Source: Selenomonas sp. oral taxon 892 str. F0426 (GTDB lineage: Bacteria > Bacillota > Negativicutes > Selenomonadales > Selenomonadaceae). Taken from it: DNA of 64,000 nucleotides. Shown in pieces: positions 29,473 to 38,912 of this stretch; position 1 is the first letter of the stretch, and every line of letters starts with the position of its first letter. The notes under the pieces were generated by a model that had not been told where the DNA came from, did not search any database, and saw nothing but the letters and a program-made list of their open reading frames with translations. The position numbers were made by a program, and so were the translations under genes. The stretch covers positions 186,001 to 250,000 of the forward strand of contig NZ_KI260523.1 of NCBI RefSeq assembly GCF_000468035.1. The letters run 5' to 3'.

Positions 29473-30522
29473 TTATTTTCCGTAGAACCGTACTTCTTTG
29501 ATCCAGCGATCCAGGAGTATCTCCTTTTCCTCCTTGCTGAAATACGGTCGATTTTTAAATATGTTGATATTCTTTCCCGCAAACATCTGATAGGAAAGAG
29601 TCATTGGATTCGTCGTTAAAAAGTAGAACCGATGCTGGGAGAGTGCAAGCTGTGCCTCATCCGAGAGCATCCAATCTGCAAATGTCTCTGCTGCTCTCGC
29701 ATTGCGCTCCGGCGAACGAAAGGCAATTCCCGTTCCGTATACAATAATAGATGTGCCGTCTGTTGGGTAGAGAATACGAATGGGATATTCATCGTGTATG
29801 TACCTCAGTGTCTCACTCAACACTGTCACAGAGAGATCGACCTCTCCCATCCCGACCTGACGCACAGGCGTATGCAGATACTTAGAGTACTGTATAATCT
29901 TCGGTTGGATCCTTCGCCAGATATCAAAGGCGTGCAGCTCACCATACTCAGCAATCATGCTGTAGAGAAGGTTAGATGATGCTTCTGCTGCCATAAAATC
30001 TGTCGTTCCAATGCGGATGTCTCGCTGCTGTGCGAGCATCTGCCATGAGTTCGGCAAATCAAGATGAGTGCGCAGGTAATCCTGATTCACCGCAAAGACA
30101 ACGGGATCATACCATATGCCTGTCCAATAGCGATTTGGATGACGAAATGAATCTGGAACCTGATCGCTCTTTTCTGAAATATAGGGAACGAGATACCCCG
30201 CTGCTGCTGCACGATCGAGTGTTTCTCGATCCGTTAGGACAAGAGATGCATTTCCATCGTCCTGACGAGCAGCTTGCTCCTGCAGACGTTTTAAAAGCTG
30301 CTCTGGCGATAGTTGCACAAAATTGACACGGATATTATGTTCTTTTTCATATTCCTCGGATAGTACCGCGGCAATCTCTGCCGGAAGCGATGTATATGCA
30401 GTGAGCTCCTGCATAGGATGGTGCTGTACACCGCGTGCCCCAGATGAAAGAAATGCAGAGCCCGCAGCAATCATGATCACGAGGAGGGCAGTTATCACAA
30501 TGAAGAGCGTATACCGCTTCAT
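29473..30522 (-). CDS. Extracellular solute-binding protein, membrane-anchored, no transporter partner nearby
   Basis: 349 aa. N-terminal hydrophobic segment (about 5-28) works as an uncleaved anchor or a signal peptide; no lipobox cysteine is present. The rest fits the family 1 binding-protein fold (ELTAYTSLPAEIAAVLSEEYEK, NRYWTGIWYDPVVFAVNQDYL, and a C-terminal RWIKEVRF), like Fe3+/thiosulfate/polyamine-type binders. Start at MKRYTLFIV with AAGAGGA upstream. No permease or ATPase gene is adjacent. The gene has its own promoter and ends 22 bases before rimO. Ligand unknown. Confidence 0.78.
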   Translation of the reverse strand: MKRYTLFIVITALLVIMIAAGSAFLSSGARGVQHHPMQELTAYTSLPAEIAAVLSEEYEKEHNIRVNFVQLSPEQLLKRLQEQAARQDDGNASLVLTDRETLDRAAAAGYLVPYISEKSDQVPDSFRHPNRYWTGIWYDPVVFAVNQDYLRTHLDLPNSWQMLAQQRDIRIGTTDFMAAEASSNLLYSMIAEYGELHAFDIWRRIQPKIIQYSKYLHTPVRQVGMGEVDLSVTVLSETLRYIHDEYPIRILYPTDGTSIIVYGTGIAFRSPERNARAAETFADWMLSDEAQLALSQHRFYFLTTNPMTLSYQMFAGKNINIFKNRPYFSKEEKEILLDRWIKEVRFYGK

Positions 30523-30565
30523 GAGAAATCCTCTTCTTGTACGTAAAATAGCTAGACTTTTTCTT

Positions 30566-30594
30566 ATTATAAACAATTCCAAAAAAATCCACAA
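30566..30594 (-). promoter_or_regulatory. Promoter of the solute-binding protein gene
   Basis: On the - strand -35 TTGTGG (30589-30594), 17-base spacer, -10 TATAAT (30566-30571), about 45 bases before the ATG, and just after the transketolase terminator. Confidence 0.75.
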
Positions 30595-30636
30595 GCCATT
30601 TTATCATAAGCACTGCAGCAACAAATGTTTGCACGC

Positions 30637-30670
30637 AAAAAAGATGCCTCCTCGAAGAGAAGACATCTTT
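30637..30670 (-). terminator. Intrinsic terminator of the transketolase operon
   Basis: About 14-bp stem (AAAGATGTCTTCTC with GAGGAGGCATCTTT, two G-T pairs, 3-base loop) followed by a run of T on the - strand, 10 bases after the second transketolase gene. Confidence 0.9.
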
Positions 30671-30680
30671 CATCGAACAA

Positions 30681-31622
30681 TTACTTTTCAACGAGGATCT
30701 TGGTCTGTGCGACAATATCCTTTGCAGTAAGTCCAAATTGTTTGAGCAGTTCGGCGGCAGGACCAGAGTGTCCAAACGCATCTCGAACGCCAATACGGTG
30801 TACGGGGACAGGCACATGTTCTGCGAGAACAGCTGCAACAGCTTCACCGAGCCCTCCGAGAATGTTGTGCTCTTCCACTGTTACGATCTTACCGCATTCC
30901 CGGGCAGCCTGGATCACAAGGTCTTCATCGAGCGGCTTAATCGTCGCCATATTGATCACGCGCGCACGGATGCCCATATCAGCGAGCTGTTTGCCCGCTT
31001 CAATCGCCTCAGGAACAAGAATTCCTGTCGCAATGATTGCAACATCCATCCCATCCTGGATAACTTCCCCCTTGCCAACCGTAAAGTCATACGACTCATC
31101 ATGATAGACAGGCGTTGCTGCTCGTCCGAAACGGATGTATACAGGTCCCTCCATCTCATATGCTGCGTGTACCATCTTACGTGCCTCCACATCATCCGAT
31201 GGGCACATGACCGTCATGCCTGGAATCGTACGCATGAGGGCAAAGTCCTCACAGCACTGATGAGAGGCACCGTCCTCACCGACAGAAATCCCGCCGTGTG
31301 TCGCACAGATCTTGACATTGAGATGGGGGTAGCCAATGGTATTTCGCACCTGTTCATAGGCACGTCCCGCCGCAAACATGGCAAATGTGGAAACAAACGG
31401 AACGAGCCCCATCGTCGAAAGTCCCGCACCGACATCGACCATATTACACTCTGCGATTCCACAGTTGAAATGGCGGTTCGGAAATACCTTCTTGAACGTT
31501 CCGCTCTTCGTCGCACCAGCAAGGTCGGCATCTAGGACAACGACATTCTCATGAACATTCCCTAATTCTACAAGTGCGTTTCCATAGCTATCCCGCGTTG
31601 CAATTTTTTTTACGTCTGCCAT
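30681..31622 (-). CDS. Transketolase, C-terminal subunit
   Basis: 313 aa, carries the pyrimidine-binding (middle) and C-terminal domains of a split transketolase. Visible: ATRDSYGNALVELG at the start, GISVGEDGASHQCCEDFALMR and VTVEEHNILGGLGEAV. Start at MADVKKIATRDS, 7 bases after AGGAGG; an ATG six bases upstream is too close to that site. It begins 2 bases after the N-terminal subunit's stop. Together the two polypeptides match one full-length transketolase of the pentose phosphate pathway. Split transketolases are common in Firmicutes. Confidence 0.92.
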   Translation of the reverse strand: MADVKKIATRDSYGNALVELGNVHENVVVLDADLAGATKSGTFKKVFPNRHFNCGIAECNMVDVGAGLSTMGLVPFVSTFAMFAAGRAYEQVRNTIGYPHLNVKICATHGGISVGEDGASHQCCEDFALMRTIPGMTVMCPSDDVEARKMVHAAYEMEGPVYIRFGRAATPVYHDESYDFTVGKGEVIQDGMDVAIIATGILVPEAIEAGKQLADMGIRARVINMATIKPLDEDLVIQAARECGKIVTVEEHNILGGLGEAVAAVLAEHVPVPVHRIGVRDAFGHSGPAAELLKQFGLTAKDIVAQTKILVEK

Positions 31623-31624
31623 CC

Positions 31625-32476
31625 TCATGCCTCCTCAATCGCCTTACGAATTGCAGCCAGCTCCGCTAGGCCGCGTGCGAGTTCGTCATCATTGGGGGCC
31701 TTGCCATGCCATCCGGCATCGTTTTCCATAAAGGAGATGTCCTTGCCCTTGGTCGTTTTCATGAGAATCGCTGTTGGTTTGCCAGTCCCCTGGTTTCCAT
31801 GGAATATCTTAAATGCATCTTCGAGTGCCGCATAGTCATGCCCGTCGATCGAGACGACCGCACAGCCAAACGCCGCAAATTTCTGATCAATCGGTGCGGT
31901 ATTCATAACATCCGCCGTCGCACCATCAATTTGAAGGCCATTCACATCGACTGCGATGCAAAGATTATCCAGTTTATAGTGAGCGGCGAACATAACGGCC
32001 TCCCACACCTGTCCCTCGGCAAGCTCACCGTCACCGAGAAGAGCGTACACGTTAATATCTTTTCCGAGGTGCTTTGCCCCCTTTGCCATGCCAGCCGCCG
32101 TCGAGATTCCCTGTCCAAGGGAGCCGGTAGACATATCCACGCCGGGCGTGAGATTCATATTCGGATGCCCTTGCAAACGCGAATCAATGTGACGAAGGGT
32201 TAAAAGTTCATCCAATGGAAAAAAGCCACGATTGGCAAGTGTTGCATAAAGACCGGGAGCAACGTGTCCTTTTGAAAGGACAAATCGATCACGATTCGGA
32301 TCATGGGGAGCTTTCGGATCAACACGAATTTCCTTGTTATAGAGATAGGTAAAGTACTCCGTCGATGAAAGTGATCCGCCCGGATGACCGCTCTTTGCCG
32401 CATGTGTACTGCGCAAGATTCCCTCGCGTACCTTTACCGCGAAAAGCCGAAGCTCCTTCTCTTCTGCTGTCGTCAT
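31625..32476 (-). CDS. Transketolase, N-terminal subunit
   Basis: 283 aa, thiamine pyrophosphate-binding half. Conserved: HAAKSGHPGGSLSSTEYF, SKGHVAPGLYA, and the TPP/Mg motif LLGDGELAEGQVWEA followed by DVNGLQIDG. Start at MTTAEEKELR, with GAGGAGGAG upstream; a longer frame lacks a ribosome site. First gene of the two-gene operon. Confidence 0.93.
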   Translation of the reverse strand: MTTAEEKELRLFAVKVREGILRSTHAAKSGHPGGSLSSTEYFTYLYNKEIRVDPKAPHDPNRDRFVLSKGHVAPGLYATLANRGFFPLDELLTLRHIDSRLQGHPNMNLTPGVDMSTGSLGQGISTAAGMAKGAKHLGKDINVYALLGDGELAEGQVWEAVMFAAHYKLDNLCIAVDVNGLQIDGATADVMNTAPIDQKFAAFGCAVVSIDGHDYAALEDAFKIFHGNQGTGKPTAILMKTTKGKDISFMENDAGWHGKAPNDDELARGLAELAAIRKAIEEA

Positions 32477-32519
32477 AAAACTCCTCCTCGCCCCACTCAA
32501 AGCATCTATACTGCATTTC

Positions 32520-32548
32520 ATTCTAACCTTTTTTCTCTCAGCCCGCAA
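32520..32548 (-). promoter_or_regulatory. Promoter of the transketolase operon
   Basis: On the - strand -35 TTGCGG (32543-32548), 17-base spacer, -10 TAGAAT (32520-32525), about 45 bases before the ATG. Confidence 0.65.
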
Positions 32549-32587
32549 GATGCATAAGGCTAGATTTTTTGAGGACCATTGACAAAC

Positions 32588-32612
32588 AAAAAAGTCGCCC
32601 CATCGGAGCGAC
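32588..32612 (-). terminator. Intrinsic terminator of the RNase J gene
   Basis: Perfect 8-bp stem GTCGCTCC / GGGGCGAC (one G-T pair possible at the loop) with a 3-base loop and TTTTTT on the - strand, 14 bases after the stop. Confidence 0.9.
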
Positions 32613-32625
32613 CATTTTATTTTCT

Positions 32626-34314
32626 TTAGATTTCCATAATGATTGGAAGAATCATCGGCCGACGCCGCGTCTTGTCGAAGAGATAACGGCTGAGTGCATC
32701 ACGTACATTCGACTTGATCGCCGACCACTCGCGTACGTTCTCATCTTCACATCGATCAAGTGCCTGCTGAACGCGCGCACGAGCCTCATCCATCAGAGCC
32801 TCTGACTCACGCACATAGACAAATCCACGCGAGACGATATCGGGACCAGAAACCACACGATTATTCTGGCGATCCATCGTCACTACAATAATGAGGATAC
32901 CGTCCTGCGAGAGCTGACGACGATCACGAAGAACAATATTGCCGACATCGCCGACGCCGAGCCCGTCGACCATGACCATGCCGGACTGCACACGACCGAC
33001 AACCTGTCCCTTCTCCTTCGTAAACTCGAGGATCTGACCATTCTCGCTGATGAAAATGTTTTCCTTCGGCATACCGAGTTCGCGCGCAAGGTTCGCGTGC
33101 TGTACAAGGTGATGGTATTCACCGTGAACGGGCATAAAGAACTTCGGGCGCACAAGATTGTGCATGAGCTTAAGCTCCTCGCGGCTGCCATGCCCAGAGA
33201 CGTGAATGCCCTTATCGCGTCCGTAGACGACATTTGCACCGAGCTTCATCAGATTGTCCACCGTCTTGGAAACGAGCTTCTCATTTCCCGGAATCGGTGT
33301 TGCAGAGATGATGACCGTATCTCCCGGCACGATCGTAATTTTTCGGTGATCAGAGGCCGCCATGCGCGACAGCGCTGACATGGGCTCTCCCTGACTGCCT
33401 GTCGTCACAATGACGATCTGCTCCGAGCGGAAATTATTCACCTCATCAATACCGATGATCGTTCCCTCCGGCGCATTCAGATAGCCGAGTTCGAGAGAAA
33501 TACCGACCACGTTCTCCATACTGCGCCCGAGAACCGCAACGCGGCGTTTGTACTTGACCGCAGTGTCAATGACCTGCTGGATGCGATGCACATTCGAGGA
33601 GAATGTTGCGACGATGATGCGTCCGCGCACGTTGTGGAACGCCTTGTCAAACGCAGCCCCCACAGTTCGCTCGCTCGCCGTATGACCCTCGCGCTCCGCA
33701 TTCGTGCTGTCCGCAAGAAGAAGCAGAACTCCCTTATTTCCAAGATCGGAGAATCGGCGAAAATCCGTCATCTGGCCGTCAACCGGTGTATAGTCGAGTT
33801 TGAAGTCGCCCGTGTGAACGATCATACCGACCGGCGTCTTGATTGAGAGGCCAACAGCATCGGGAATCGAATGATTGACACGAATAAAGCCAACGCTGAA
33901 GCAGCCAATGTTGATGATGTCCCCTGCCATCACCGAATGCAGATTGCTCGAATCTACGCCATTCTCCTTCAGACGACCTTCGAGGATGCCGAGTGTCAGG
34001 CGCGTTCCGTAGACAGGCGCCGGAATCTGCTTCATCACATATGGAAGGGCACCAATATGATCCTCATGACCATGCGTCAGAACAATCGCCTTGATCTTAT
34101 CTTTGTTCTCAATCAGATACGTAATATCGGGTATAACGAGATCGACCCCCAGCATATCCTCCTCGGGGAACATCAGCCCAGAGTCTACAACCAGGATCTC
34201 GTCATCCACGCGGATGGCAGTCATGTTCTTTCCGATCTCGCCAAGACCACCGAGCGGTATGATTTGTACTTTCTGCACATTTTTTCCATGATTGCCATTA
34301 CGATTTAACGACAA
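32626..34314 (-). CDS. rnjA: Ribonuclease J
   Basis: 562 aa. Metallo-beta-lactamase/beta-CASP ribonuclease with 5'-3' exo- and endonuclease activity, central to mRNA decay and rRNA maturation in Firmicutes. Metal motif LTHGHEDHIGALPYV (HGHEDH 81-86), LGGLGEIGKN near the N terminus, beta-CASP motifs ATFSSNVHRIQQV and VSGHGSREELKLM, and a C-terminal domain. Start set at a TTG: a perfect GGAGGTG lies 6 bases before it, whereas the ATG at 34329 would place that ribosome site inside the coding region. A ~230-base leader precedes it. Confidence 0.93.
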   Translation of the reverse strand: MSLNRNGNHGKNVQKVQIIPLGGLGEIGKNMTAIRVDDEILVVDSGLMFPEEDMLGVDLVIPDITYLIENKDKIKAIVLTHGHEDHIGALPYVMKQIPAPVYGTRLTLGILEGRLKENGVDSSNLHSVMAGDIINIGCFSVGFIRVNHSIPDAVGLSIKTPVGMIVHTGDFKLDYTPVDGQMTDFRRFSDLGNKGVLLLLADSTNAEREGHTASERTVGAAFDKAFHNVRGRIIVATFSSNVHRIQQVIDTAVKYKRRVAVLGRSMENVVGISLELGYLNAPEGTIIGIDEVNNFRSEQIVIVTTGSQGEPMSALSRMAASDHRKITIVPGDTVIISATPIPGNEKLVSKTVDNLMKLGANVVYGRDKGIHVSGHGSREELKLMHNLVRPKFFMPVHGEYHHLVQHANLARELGMPKENIFISENGQILEFTKEKGQVVGRVQSGMVMVDGLGVGDVGNIVLRDRRQLSQDGILIIVVTMDRQNNRVVSGPDIVSRGFVYVRESEALMDEARARVQQALDRCEDENVREWSAIKSNVRDALSRYLFDKTRRRPMILPIIMEI

Positions 34315-34551
34315 AAAACACACCTCCATAATATATGGGACATTTCTATTCCGTCCCTTTTATCAAAATTCATCCATTCGATCATGAAATCAGAATTCAT
34401 CCACACGAAAATACAGCGACTAGAGAGAGCTCTCCATTGTCGCCATACAGGGGAAGAGATTGTTTTCGCTGATATCACTGTGAAAAAATACGACCGCACA
34501 GCAACGACGAAAACCGTAAGAAAAATGATCCGATCCATTCACTTAGTCGAT

Positions 34552-34580
34552 ATTGTACCATTCCATCCCGCACAATGCAA
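34552..34580 (-). promoter_or_regulatory. Probable promoter of the RNase J gene, with a long leader
   Basis: On the - strand -35 TTGCAT (34575-34580), 17-base spacer, -10 TACAAT (34552-34557). Transcription would start near 34545, leaving about 230 untranslated bases. The 334-base gap between RNase J and the outer-membrane protein gene holds this promoter, that leader (with a GAGAGCTCTC palindrome near 34427-34436) and the terminator at 34602-34637. Confidence 0.7.
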
Positions 34581-34601
34581 ATAAAATTTATCTTCAACGC
34601 T

Positions 34602-34637
34602 AAAAGGCACCCCCTACGCCTGCAGGGAGTGCCTTTT
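34602..34637 (-). terminator. Intrinsic terminator after the outer-membrane protein gene
   Basis: Stem AAAAGGCAC / GTGCCTTTT extended inward by CCCT/AGGG pairs after one mismatch; ends in TTTT on both strands, so it may work in either direction. It lies 11 bases after the stop. Confidence 0.85.
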
Positions 34638-34648
34638 CTACGTTTTCG

Positions 34649-35158
34649 TCAAAAGCTCATCGTAAGTCCAATGCCAACACCGCTCTCACGTTTTCCATGA
34701 TCCGGCTTGAAGTTATGGTAGTTCACATTCAGATCCAGATTGGCAATCAGAGATTTGTTCAGTCCGACCTGGGACTCATTAAAATCCTTACCGGCAATGT
34801 AGGATGCATAGGCATTGAATCCAATCACTGGTATTGTGGGTGTGCTGAGTGCCAATCCACCATAGACATTGTTCTCATTTGCCTGATCCATGCCCCAGCG
34901 GTAACCGCCCATCAAGCGAACGTTTTGTCCAAGCAGATTGTACTGCATATAGACATCCTTCGGATTTCCATATTCATCGCGGTCATTCCGTCCAACACCA
35001 ATCGTGATCTCGTCCGTCGCCTTATGCTCGATATAGGCCTCTTTCGTACCGACACCAACTGCCGTATCATGCGTACCAAGATGATTGATCGGTGCCGCCG
35101 TCACCGCCGAGGAAATCGAAAGCCCGATAACAGCCGCGAAAAGTGCATATTTCTTCAT
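34649..35158 (-). CDS. Small outer-membrane beta-barrel-type protein
   Basis: 169 aa. Signal peptide KKYALFAAVIGLSISSAVTAA with cleavage after the Ala-x-Ala near residue 21. The mature part alternates short amphipathic stretches (VGVGTKEAYIEHK, ITIGVGRNDRD, VRLMGGYRWGM, SGVGIGLTMSF) and ends in Phe, as outer-membrane barrels do; about eight strands would fit the length. AGGAGGA precedes the ATG. Monocistronic, between argH and RNase J. No specific family recognised; location is inferred from these features. Confidence 0.75.
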   Translation of the reverse strand: MKKYALFAAVIGLSISSAVTAAPINHLGTHDTAVGVGTKEAYIEHKATDEITIGVGRNDRDEYGNPKDVYMQYNLLGQNVRLMGGYRWGMDQANENNVYGGLALSTPTIPVIGFNAYASYIAGKDFNESQVGLNKSLIANLDLNVNYHNFKPDHGKRESGVGIGLTMSF

Positions 35159-35267
35159 TGTGAGTCCTCCTTTCCGATATGGATATATTATCCCTTCACA
35201 GCGTTTGACATAGCTTAATAAAGTATTAGTCTTTAATGATTTTTAGCACCTGGCACTAAGGAAATAC

Positions 35268-36692
35268 TTAGAGAAGCTGCTGTTTTCCGGTAAGTGTTGA
35301 GATAATCTTATGCTCCTCTGTCATCAGTTCTCGCGCCGCCTCCAGCTGCATATCTGCCTGCTCGTACGATGTTCCTCCATAGGAGTTCCGGTATGCAACG
35401 CATGTTTCCGGACGAATTGCCTCATACACATCCTCATCGAAGAGCGCAGAGAGTTTCTGATAGTCCGCAAGCGGCAGGTCAGCGAGCCAGATCTTGCGCT
35501 CGATGCAGCGCGCGACTGCCTGTCCCGAAACACTGTGCGCCTGACGAAACGGCATTCCCTTGCGCACAAGGTAGTCCGCGAGATCGGTCGCATTCGAGAA
35601 GTCCGCTTCGACGGCATGACGCATGACATCCGCACGAACCTTCATTCCACGGATGAGCTGCGCATAGACGGCGAGGCTGAACTTCACCGTGTCGATGGTA
35701 TCGAACAGGCCCTCCTTGTCCTCCTGCAAGTCCTTGTTGTAGGCGAGCGGGAGTCCCTTCACCGCCGTGAGCATCGCCATGAGATGTCCGACGACGCGCC
35801 CGGTCTTGCCACGCACGAGTTCCGATACATCGGGGTTCTTCTTCTGCGGCATCATGGACGACCCCGTGCAGTGCGCATCGTCCAATTCCACAAACGAGAA
35901 CTCACGCGAACACCAGAGGATGATCTCCTCCGAGAGACGCGAGAGATGAACCATGAGGATGGAAGCCGCCGAGAGAAATTCGAGGATGTAGTCGCGGTCA
36001 CTGACCGCGTCCAGACTGTTCGTATAGATGCGCTCGAAGTTCAGCCGCTTCGCGACAAATGCACGATCGATCGGCAGTGTCGTCCCTGCGAGTGCGCCCG
36101 CACCGAGCGGCATGATATCCGTCCGCGCATAGACACCCTGAAAGCGCTCAAAATCGCGTGCAAGCATCCCAAAGTACGCCATGAGATGATGCGCAAAAAG
36201 GATGGGCTGGGCACGCTGCAGATGTGTGTAGCCCGGCATGATGACATCCTTGTTTGCAGCTGCTGATTCGACAAGCGCGTGCTGAATCTCCCTGATGTGA
36301 TCCAGCACATCCACAACGGCATGCCGCACAAACATATGGGTATCGAGTGCGACCTGGTCGTTTCGGCTGCGCGCCGTATGGAGGCGGCTGCCCGCCTCCC
36401 CGATCGCGTCCGTGAGACGCTTTTCGATGTTCATGTGAATATCTTCGAGTTCGACACTGAACGCGAATTCTCCGCGCTCAATCTGCGCGAGGATGTCACG
36501 CAGCCCCTGCTCGATTGCCGCGCGGTCATCCTCCGAGAGAATGCCAACCTTTGCAAGCATGGCGGCGTGTGCAAGCGAACCCGCAATATCCTCGCGGTAC
36601 ATTCGGCGGTCAAAACCGATGGACGCCTGGAACTCGTTGATCATCTCATCGGTCGTCTTGGAGAAACGACCGCCCCAGAGCTTTTCGCTCAT
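35268..36692 (-). CDS. argH: Argininosuccinate lyase
   Basis: 474 aa. Last step of arginine synthesis: argininosuccinate to arginine and fumarate. Fumarase/aspartase superfamily signature [12 protein letters not shown] (about 277-288) with the catalytic serine loop, and [17 protein letters not shown] upstream. Its ATG overlaps the argG stop by 4 bases. Last gene of the arg operon. Confidence 0.97.
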   Translation of the reverse strand: MSEKLWGGRFSKTTDEMINEFQASIGFDRRMYREDIAGSLAHAAMLAKVGILSEDDRAAIEQGLRDILAQIERGEFAFSVELEDIHMNIEKRLTDAIGEAGSRLHTARSRNDQVALDTHMFVRHAVVDVLDHIREIQHALVESAAANKDVIMPGYTHLQRAQPILFAHHLMAYFGMLARDFERFQGVYARTDIMPLGAGALAGTTLPIDRAFVAKRLNFERIYTNSLDAVSDRDYILEFLSAASILMVHLSRLSEEIILWCSREFSFVELDDAHCTGSSMMPQKKNPDVSELVRGKTGRVVGHLMAMLTAVKGLPLAYNKDLQEDKEGLFDTIDTVKFSLAVYAQLIRGMKVRADVMRHAVEADFSNATDLADYLVRKGMPFRQAHSVSGQAVARCIERKIWLADLPLADYQKLSALFDEDVYEAIRPETCVAYRNSYGGTSYEQADMQLEAARELMTEEHKIISTLTGKQQLL

Positions 36693-37903
36693 TTATTCAG
36701 CCCCTCCTGCATGAGTGCGCGAACCTTGAGCGGAAGACCAAAGAGATTGATAAAGCCGCCCGCATCTGCCTGATTGTAGACATCGTCATGCTCGAACGTG
36801 ACGAACTCCTGACTGTAGAGCGAATACGGCGACGTTGCGCCTGCCGAGATGATATTGCCCTTGTAGAGCTTGAGACGCACCTCACCCGTCACGGTCTCCT
36901 GCGTACCGTCCACAAATGCAGCAAGTGCCTCGCGCAGCTGGCTGAACCACATGCCATCGTAGACGAGCTCGCCGTAGCGGATCGCAAGCCCTTCCTTGTA
37001 GTGATAGGTTGCACGGTCAAGGCAGAGATACTCGAGCTCGCGGTGCGCGTAGTAGAGGATGGAGCCGCCCGGATTTTCATACACACCGCGCGACTTCATG
37101 CCGACAAGACGGTTCTCACAGATGTCGACAATGCCGACGCCGTTGCGCGCACCGATCTCGTTGAGCTTCGTCAGAAGTTCGACCGCTCCCAGCTTCTCAC
37201 CGTTGACAGCGACGGGAATACCTTTCTCGAACGAGATGGAGACGTATTCCGGTGCATCCGGTGCATCCTCCGGCGCGCACGAGATGAGGAACATGGAGTT
37301 CTTCGGCTCGTTCGCCGGATCCTCGAGATCGGAGCCCTCATGGGAGAGATGCCAGATGTTGCGATCCATGCTGTACGTCTTGTTATCCTCCGCAACGGGA
37401 ATCCCGTGCTTCTTTGCGTACGCAATCTCGGCTGTGCGGGAGTCAAGATCCCACTCGCGCCACGGAGCGATGATCTGCAGATTTGGAGCGAGCGCCTTCA
37501 CGGTCAGCTCGAAGCGAACCTGATCATTCCCCTTTCCCGTCGCGCCGTGTGCAATCGCATCCGCACCCTCACGCTTGGCGATATCGACGAGCGCCTTTGC
37601 AATCACGGGACGCGCAAACGACGTGCCGAGCAGATATTTCCCCTCGTAGACGGCACCCGCCTTGAGCGTCGGCCAGACATATTCCTCAAGGAATTCCTTC
37701 GTCAGATCGACAATATACACCTTCGATGCACCGGACGCGAGCGCCTTGTCATGCACAGGTGCAAGCTCCTCGCCCTGCCCGATATCGGCACAGGCTGCAA
37801 TGACCTCGCATCCGTCATAGTGCTCCTTCAGCCACGGGATGATGACCGAGGTGTCAAGTCCGCCGGAATACGCAAGAACTACCTTTTTGATCTGCTTTGC
37901 CAT
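36689..37903 (-). CDS. argG: Argininosuccinate synthase
   Basis: 404 aa. ATP-dependent joining of citrulline and aspartate. The PP-loop [10 protein letters not shown] is at residues 11-20; [15 protein letters not shown] and LEDPANEP follow. AAGGAG is 11 bases before the ATG. A hairpin lies in the 73-base gap after argF, the only sizeable gap inside the operon. Confidence 0.97.
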   Translation of the reverse strand: MAKQIKKVVLAYSGGLDTSVIIPWLKEHYDGCEVIAACADIGQGEELAPVHDKALASGASKVYIVDLTKEFLEEYVWPTLKAGAVYEGKYLLGTSFARPVIAKALVDIAKREGADAIAHGATGKGNDQVRFELTVKALAPNLQIIAPWREWDLDSRTAEIAYAKKHGIPVAEDNKTYSMDRNIWHLSHEGSDLEDPANEPKNSMFLISCAPEDAPDAPEYVSISFEKGIPVAVNGEKLGAVELLTKLNEIGARNGVGIVDICENRLVGMKSRGVYENPGGSILYYAHRELEYLCLDRATYHYKEGLAIRYGELVYDGMWFSQLREALAAFVDGTQETVTGEVRLKLYKGNIISAGATSPYSLYSQEFVTFEHDDVYNQADAGGFINLFGLPLKVRALMQEGLNK

Positions 37904-37931
37904 ATTTGAAACAACTCCTTAGTAATGTTAT

Positions 37932-37973
37932 GGAATCATGGATCAAGAAGGATCTCATTTGATCCGTGATTCC
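37932..37973 (-). other. Hairpin between argF and argG
   Basis: 15-base arms (GGAATCACGGATCAA / TTGATCCATGATTCC on the - strand) with one mismatch and a 12-base loop, no T tract. It starts right after the argF stop and ends about 30 bases before argG. Likely an RNA processing or stability element within the operon. Confidence 0.55.
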
Positions 37974-37976
37974 TTA

Positions 37977-38912
37977 TCAGCCGCCCATAACGAGCGCCAT
38001 GATTGCCTTTTGGACGTGGAGGCGGTTCTCCGCCTCGTCAAAGATCACATCCGCGAACTCCTCAAAGACCTCCTCCGTGATCTCCTCTCCCCGATAGGCG
38101 GGCAGACAGTGCATGACGATGCAGCGCGGATCGCCTGACTCGGCAACGAGTTCCCAATTCACCTGGTAGGGACGGAAGACCGCCGTGCGTGCGTCGTGCT
38201 CCGCCTCCTGTCCCATGCTTGCCCACGTGTCCGTAACGATGACATTTGCGCCCGCAACCGCCTCCATTGGATTGTGCGTGATCGTGACGATCGCGCCCGT
38301 CGCTACCCCATCTGCCTTGGCATTTGCCACAACTTCGGCATTCGGCTCGTAGCCCTCGGGCGTTGCCGCCGCGAAATCCATGCCGACCTTTGCCGCCGCA
38401 TACATGAGCGAGTGGGTCATGTTGTTGCCGTCGCCAACGTATGCCATCTTGAGTCCGGCAAGATTCTTTCCCTTGTACTCGCGAATCGTAAGCAGGTCGG
38501 TCAGCGCCTGACATGGGTGCAGGAGGTCACTGAGCGCGTTGATGACAGGAATATCCGCATAGCGCGCCAGTTCCTCAATGCGTTCGTGCCCATAGGTGCG
38601 GATCATAATGCCGTCGAGATAGCGCGAGAGCACGCGTGCCGTATCCTTGATCGGCTCGCCGCGTCCAAGCTGCAGATCGCGGCTGCTGAGAAAGAGTGCC
38701 TGTCCGCCGAGCTGATACATCCCGACCTCGAAGGACACGCGCGTACGCGTCGATGACTTCTCAAAAATCATGCCGAGGGTCTTGCCCGCAAGCAGAGAAT
38801 GTGGGATGCCCGCCTTCTGCTTCGCCTTGAGATCAGCGGCGAGCGTCAGGATCTCCTCCACGTCGTCCGCACTGAGTTCATGAATGGAGAGTAAGTCCAT
38901 GCCCTTTTTCAT
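37977..38912 (-). CDS. argF: Ornithine carbamoyltransferase
   Basis: 311 aa. Ornithine plus carbamoyl phosphate to citrulline. Carbamoyl-phosphate loop SSTRTRVSFEVG near residue 53, HPCQALTDL, and ornithine-site MHCLPAYRGEEI. Two adjacent ATGs (38915 and 38912) follow GGAGG; the second has the better spacing and shares one base with the argD stop. Carbamoyl phosphate synthetase genes are not in the window. Confidence 0.96.
   Translation of the reverse strand: MKKGMDLLSIHELSADDVEEILTLAADLKAKQKAGIPHSLLAGKTLGMIFEKSSTRTRVSFEVGMYQLGGQALFLSSRDLQLGRGEPIKDTARVLSRYLDGIMIRTYGHERIEELARYADIPVINALSDLLHPCQALTDLLTIREYKGKNLAGLKMAYVGDGNNMTHSLMYAAAKVGMDFAAATPEGYEPNAEVVANAKADGVATGAIVTITHNPMEAVAGANVIVTDTWASMGQEAEHDARTAVFRPYQVNWELVAESGDPRCIVMHCLPAYRGEEITEEVFEEFADVIFDEAENRLHVQKAIMALVMGG

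Noticed and set aside
34384-34584. 66-codon + strand frame in the gap upstream of RNase J
   Set aside because: It runs against the predicted RNase J promoter and leader and has no ribosome site.
36788-37909. 373-codon + strand frame opposite argG
   Set aside because: Shadow of a GC-biased real gene; no family similarity.
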